Origin: JAGXTF01 sp040376005
GTDB lineage: Bacteria > Bacteroidota > Bacteroidia > NS11-12g > UBA955
Reading direction: 5' to 3'
Length of the DNA: 49,747 bases
Assembly: GCA_040376005.1 (NCBI GenBank)
Contig: JBEIRK010000003.1
Location: forward strand, 1 to 49,747
A program made the position numbers and the translations under genes. Below are positions 47,344 through 49,747 of the stretch, piece after piece. Each line of letters begins with the position of its first letter. Position 1 is the stretch's first letter. The notes beneath the pieces are model-generated. The model was not told the origin of the DNA. It did no database searches and saw only the letters and a program-made list of their open reading frames with translations.

Positions 47344-48366
47344 TTACTTGAGGATTTCCCAAGCCATTTTCGGATACCCTTTGCGACCTTGATCATCATA
47401 GAAGTCTACAAACTTGAGTTTGTAATAATCTCCTTTCGAGTCAATGATTACATATACTTTATTTTGGTCTACAGTATATTTATTCGCTGTTAGGCTCCAG
47501 ATTTTCCAGTCAAAACCAATCTCTTCATAGGAGGGAGAAAAGGCCACAGACAATGCAAAATTCTTGTCAATGTCCTCATATTTCTTAATCCCTGTTACTT
47601 CGGCAATTTTAACTTTAGTAGGATTGGAAATTACGCCTCTCAGCACATATGGATAAGGCTGCCCTTTTTCATCAGGAATCCATTTTTTATAGGTTGTAAA
47701 CACGATATCCCAATTCTTTTTTGACATGAGTTCGTTTAATGTTTCTGACTTCGTTGTGAAATTATAATACACATAATTATAATCGTCATTTACATTTAAA
47801 AACACATCGAATTTGGCAACCGTATCATGTAAATAGGCCCATTTAATATGGTATATTCCCCCTTCGCGGTTTAGCACTTTCATTTTAATGTAACGCTTCA
47901 ATCCAAGGGTATCTTCGCCTAGGTCAAACACATACAAAATGTCTTTTCCAGTATACTTTCCAGTGCCAGTTTGATCGCACCAATCCCTAAACACCATGCT
48001 GTCGCTTTCCCCAGAAGGATTGTCAAATTCCCAATTGGTTTTTTTTACATCTAAGGTAGTAAAACTATTAAAGTTGGTATAAGGAAAACGGGCTACTCCG
48101 AAGTTCGCATTTTTCCCTCCGTTCACCATTACGGCATGCCGATCATCAGTGCTAAAGGCAACATCCCAGTTATTGTGATTGTTGATTTCAATGCGTTGAT
48201 TTACAAATTCAAAATAAATTTGATTTTCATAATTTTCACCCATACCAAATACCCGTGTTTGAGTTCCAGCTGGCACAGGCGGTAGGGTCCATAGCTTTTC
48301 TGGTTTTTCACAAGAAGAGAAAACAAGGGAAACTGCGGCTATGGTATAGAGGATTAATTTCTTCAC
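47344..48366 (-). CDS. HmuY-like lipoprotein
   Basis: A 340-residue lipoprotein (signal MKKLILYTIAAVSLVFSSC, lipidated Cys). The mature part has the HmuY-type features NHNNWDVAFSTDD and NWDIVFTTYKKW (Trp-Asp beta strands), plus a C-terminal YVIIDSKGDYYKLKFVDFYD that is typical of the HmuY domain. HmuY proteins capture heme or related ligands at the surface and hand them to a TonB-dependent receptor. The start is GTG 48366, which overlaps the receptor stop (GTGA), so receptor and lipoprotein are translationally coupled. The heme-ligand His residues of P. gingivalis HmuY cannot be assigned here, so the ligand is open. Confidence 0.82.
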   Translation of the reverse strand: MKKLILYTIAAVSLVFSSCEKPEKLWTLPPVPAGTQTRVFGMGENYENQIYFEFVNQRIEINNHNNWDVAFSTDDRHAVMVNGGKNANFGVARFPYTNFNSFTTLDVKKTNWEFDNPSGESDSMVFRDWCDQTGTGKYTGKDILYVFDLGEDTLGLKRYIKMKVLNREGGIYHIKWAYLHDTVAKFDVFLNVNDDYNYVYYNFTTKSETLNELMSKKNWDIVFTTYKKWIPDEKGQPYPYVLRGVISNPTKVKIAEVTGIKKYEDIDKNFALSVAFSPSYEEIGFDWKIWSLTANKYTVDQNKVYVIIDSKGDYYKLKFVDFYDDQGRKGYPKMAWEILK

Positions 48367-49747
48367 TTAGAAGCGTTCTTATAGGTGTTAAACTGATAGG
48401 CCATCTGAATAAATACAGTGCGGCCCGGTGATATATTTACGTTAAATCCATCTTGAGAATGCGGATTTGAAGAAACTGTTCTAGAAGAATTTACAGATGT
48501 AACTCCTAAAAGATTTTTAACTCCAAAGTTTAAACTCACAGGGATTTTTGCAAAAGATTTTTGTACTGTCAGGTCCAATAAATAATATCCGCTAATACGG
48601 TAGCGTTGGTAGTTTTCGGTATATCCATTGGTTGGACTAGTATATCTCGAAAACAAACTAACAGACATATTGTGGGATGGGATTTTATAGGCCATATTGA
48701 AGCTTACTTGACCATTCAAATAAAACTTCTGACTAACCGTATCTGCCTGCTGTAACAAGTCGAAAACATTGATTACAGAAAGGCTGGTTCCCCAATTTAT
48801 TCTTGGGGTGAAAAATTCAAAATTTACATTCAATCCTTGGCTTCTGAAACGGCCAATATTGATATATGTGTAGTAGTTGGTTCTCGCATCTACTAGAGCC
48901 AAATTGATTTTGTTTCTAATTATATTATTGAACAGAGAAAAATTAAATACAGTGCCTTTATTCCCAGGTAATTTGTGGCGGTAATCAAAGCTTAAAATAA
49001 AGTTATCTGAGGTTTCTGCTTTGAGGTCCTCATTGCCATGAATGTTGTGGTTGATGTCAACGAAATAGAAATTTAATTCCTTTAACGACGGCGCACGGAA
49101 TCCTTTAGAATACGATCCTCTGAACGTAAGATGCTCAGACATGTTGTACTTCATTTGCAAGCTAGGAATCAATGGAGCCAATTTTAAGCGGTCTCCAAAA
49201 ATGCCATAAAATGCAGTATTCCCAAATCTGCTGTTATATAGTACACGCAAGCTAGGTCGGATCTCCAAGGTGGAATTCGGGAAATATTCTAGCGCACCAA
49301 AGACCGCTGCATCAGTAATCCCAGGTCTATCAACGGGTATTCGTTTTCCGTAACCTTTTTCTTGACTAAAATCGTAACCTGCTAACCAATTCCACTTTTC
49401 ACCTGGATTGTAATACGAATAAATACCTCTGGAATTTAGGAGTGTAAATTGGATTGTGTCTTGATCTTCAGGTCTATATGGAACTTCAAGTCCAGATACC
49501 AAGTCGCGCTTAACTGTGTTCTTTGCACGAGTATAATAATTGAATGCATTTTGCCATTCAAATCTGCGGTGTTTGTCCATCTTGAAAACACTATGACTGC
49601 TATTGTCAAAGCGCGTGGTATGGTAAAAACTATTATAGCCAGTTACCGTACTTAGATTAAATTCAGCTTCACTGCGGTCGGTAAGCTTTTCGTTGTAAAA
49701 ATTGGATGAAAATCGATGGGTAGATGATTTATTGTTGAAAAACAGAG
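48363..49747 (-). CDS. TonB-dependent outer-membrane receptor, C-terminal part (runs off right edge)
   Basis: 461 codons, open at the right edge, with stop TGA at 48363. Alternating beta-strand sequence is typical of the barrel: LTFRGSYSKGFRAPSLKELN, EDLKAETSDNFILSFDYRHK, YYTYINIGRFRSQGLNVNFE and YLLDLTVQKSFAKIPVSLNFGVKNLL, with a final ISPGRTVFIQMAYQF. The plug and TonB box are outside the window. With the HmuY-like partner it resembles the hmuR-hmuY arrangement (heme or similar uptake). The reading frame continues through 49580 to the edge without a start. Confidence 0.9.
   Translation of the reverse strand, partial: LFFNNKSSTHRFSSNFYNEKLTDRSEAEFNLSTVTGYNSFYHTTRFDNSSHSVFKMDKHRRFEWQNAFNYYTRAKNTVKRDLVSGLEVPYRPEDQDTIQFTLLNSRGIYSYYNPGEKWNWLAGYDFSQEKGYGKRIPVDRPGITDAAVFGALEYFPNSTLEIRPSLRVLYNSRFGNTAFYGIFGDRLKLAPLIPSLQMKYNMSEHLTFRGSYSKGFRAPSLKELNFYFVDINHNIHGNEDLKAETSDNFILSFDYRHKLPGNKGTVFNFSLFNNIIRNKINLALVDARTNYYTYINIGRFRSQGLNVNFEFFTPRINWGTSLSVINVFDLLQQADTVSQKFYLNGQVSFNMAYKIPSHNMSVSLFSRYTSPTNGYTENYQRYRISGYYLLDLTVQKSFAKIPVSLNFGVKNLLGVTSVNSSRTVSSNPHSQDGFNVNISPGRTVFIQMAYQFNTYKNASK

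Overview
The window looks like chromosomal DNA of a member of the Bacteroidota. The evidence is the type IX secretion system (T9SS) cargo and PorP/SprF genes, a DUF4175 protein, tandem Skp/OmpH genes next to murI, a TonB receptor with a HmuY-type lipoprotein, and promoters of the TAnnTTTG (-7) type that defines this phylum. I see a TAnnTTTG octamer a short distance upstream of 18 genes. Strong Shine-Dalgarno sequences are rare; the clear ones precede rpsR and rplI. A strong SD before rpsR (bS18) is reported for Bacteroidota classes other than Flavobacteriia, so a non-flavobacterial class is a reasonable but unproven guess. There is no rRNA, tRNA, CRISPR array, transposase or phage gene; this is core genome with some envelope and accessory genes.

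Layout. 1-5.8 kb: the 5' part of a TamA/BamA-like outer-membrane assembly lipoprotein (minus), divergent from a TrmH-type rRNA methylase, then DUF4175 and a DCC-family thiol protein. 5.8-10.7 kb: translation genes metG, rpmH-rnpA-yidD, then a 650-bp gene-free stretch full of inverted repeats, then rpsF-rpsR-rplI with a strong terminator. 10.7-14.6 kb: an RND/MMPL exporter, a LuxE-like acyl-adenylating enzyme and a lipoprotein whose promoters are interlocked. 14.6-19.7 kb: two Skp/OmpH chaperones, terminator, then murI-uvrC-pabB as an overlapping operon. 19.7-26.8 kb (minus): OmpR-type response regulator, TlpA-like lipoprotein, a T9SS cargo protein coupled to truB, murB and radA.

26.9-36.9 kb (plus): Nfu iron-sulfur scaffold, a large PKD cargo protein with a type B sorting domain coupled to a PorP/SprF protein carrying a C-terminal SPOR-like domain, an acyl-CoA ligase, a MraY/WecA-family transferase, a tiny Ala/Thr/Asp-rich lipoprotein, an almost free-standing T9SS sorting domain, a GNAT acetyltransferase and a rhomboid protease. 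36.9-41.6 kb (minus): a DsbD alpha-domain paralogue, full DsbD, gmhA and a nucleoside-type MFS transporter. 41.6-49.7 kb: a GH73 glucosaminidase with four LysM repeats, lysC and fbp (divergent), recO, a TolB/PD40 lipoprotein, and a HmuY-like lipoprotein coupled to a TonB-dependent receptor that runs off the right edge.

Functional themes are envelope biogenesis and secretion (Skp, TamA-like, T9SS cargo, MurB/MurI, GmhA), periplasmic thiol chemistry (DsbD, TlpA, DCC), and ribosome/tRNA biogenesis. I did not find a clear novel defence or mobile system. The most unusual signals are regulatory: SDs confined to rpsR/rplI, near-leaderless promoters, mutually embedded divergent promoters, and a palindrome-rich intergenic region.
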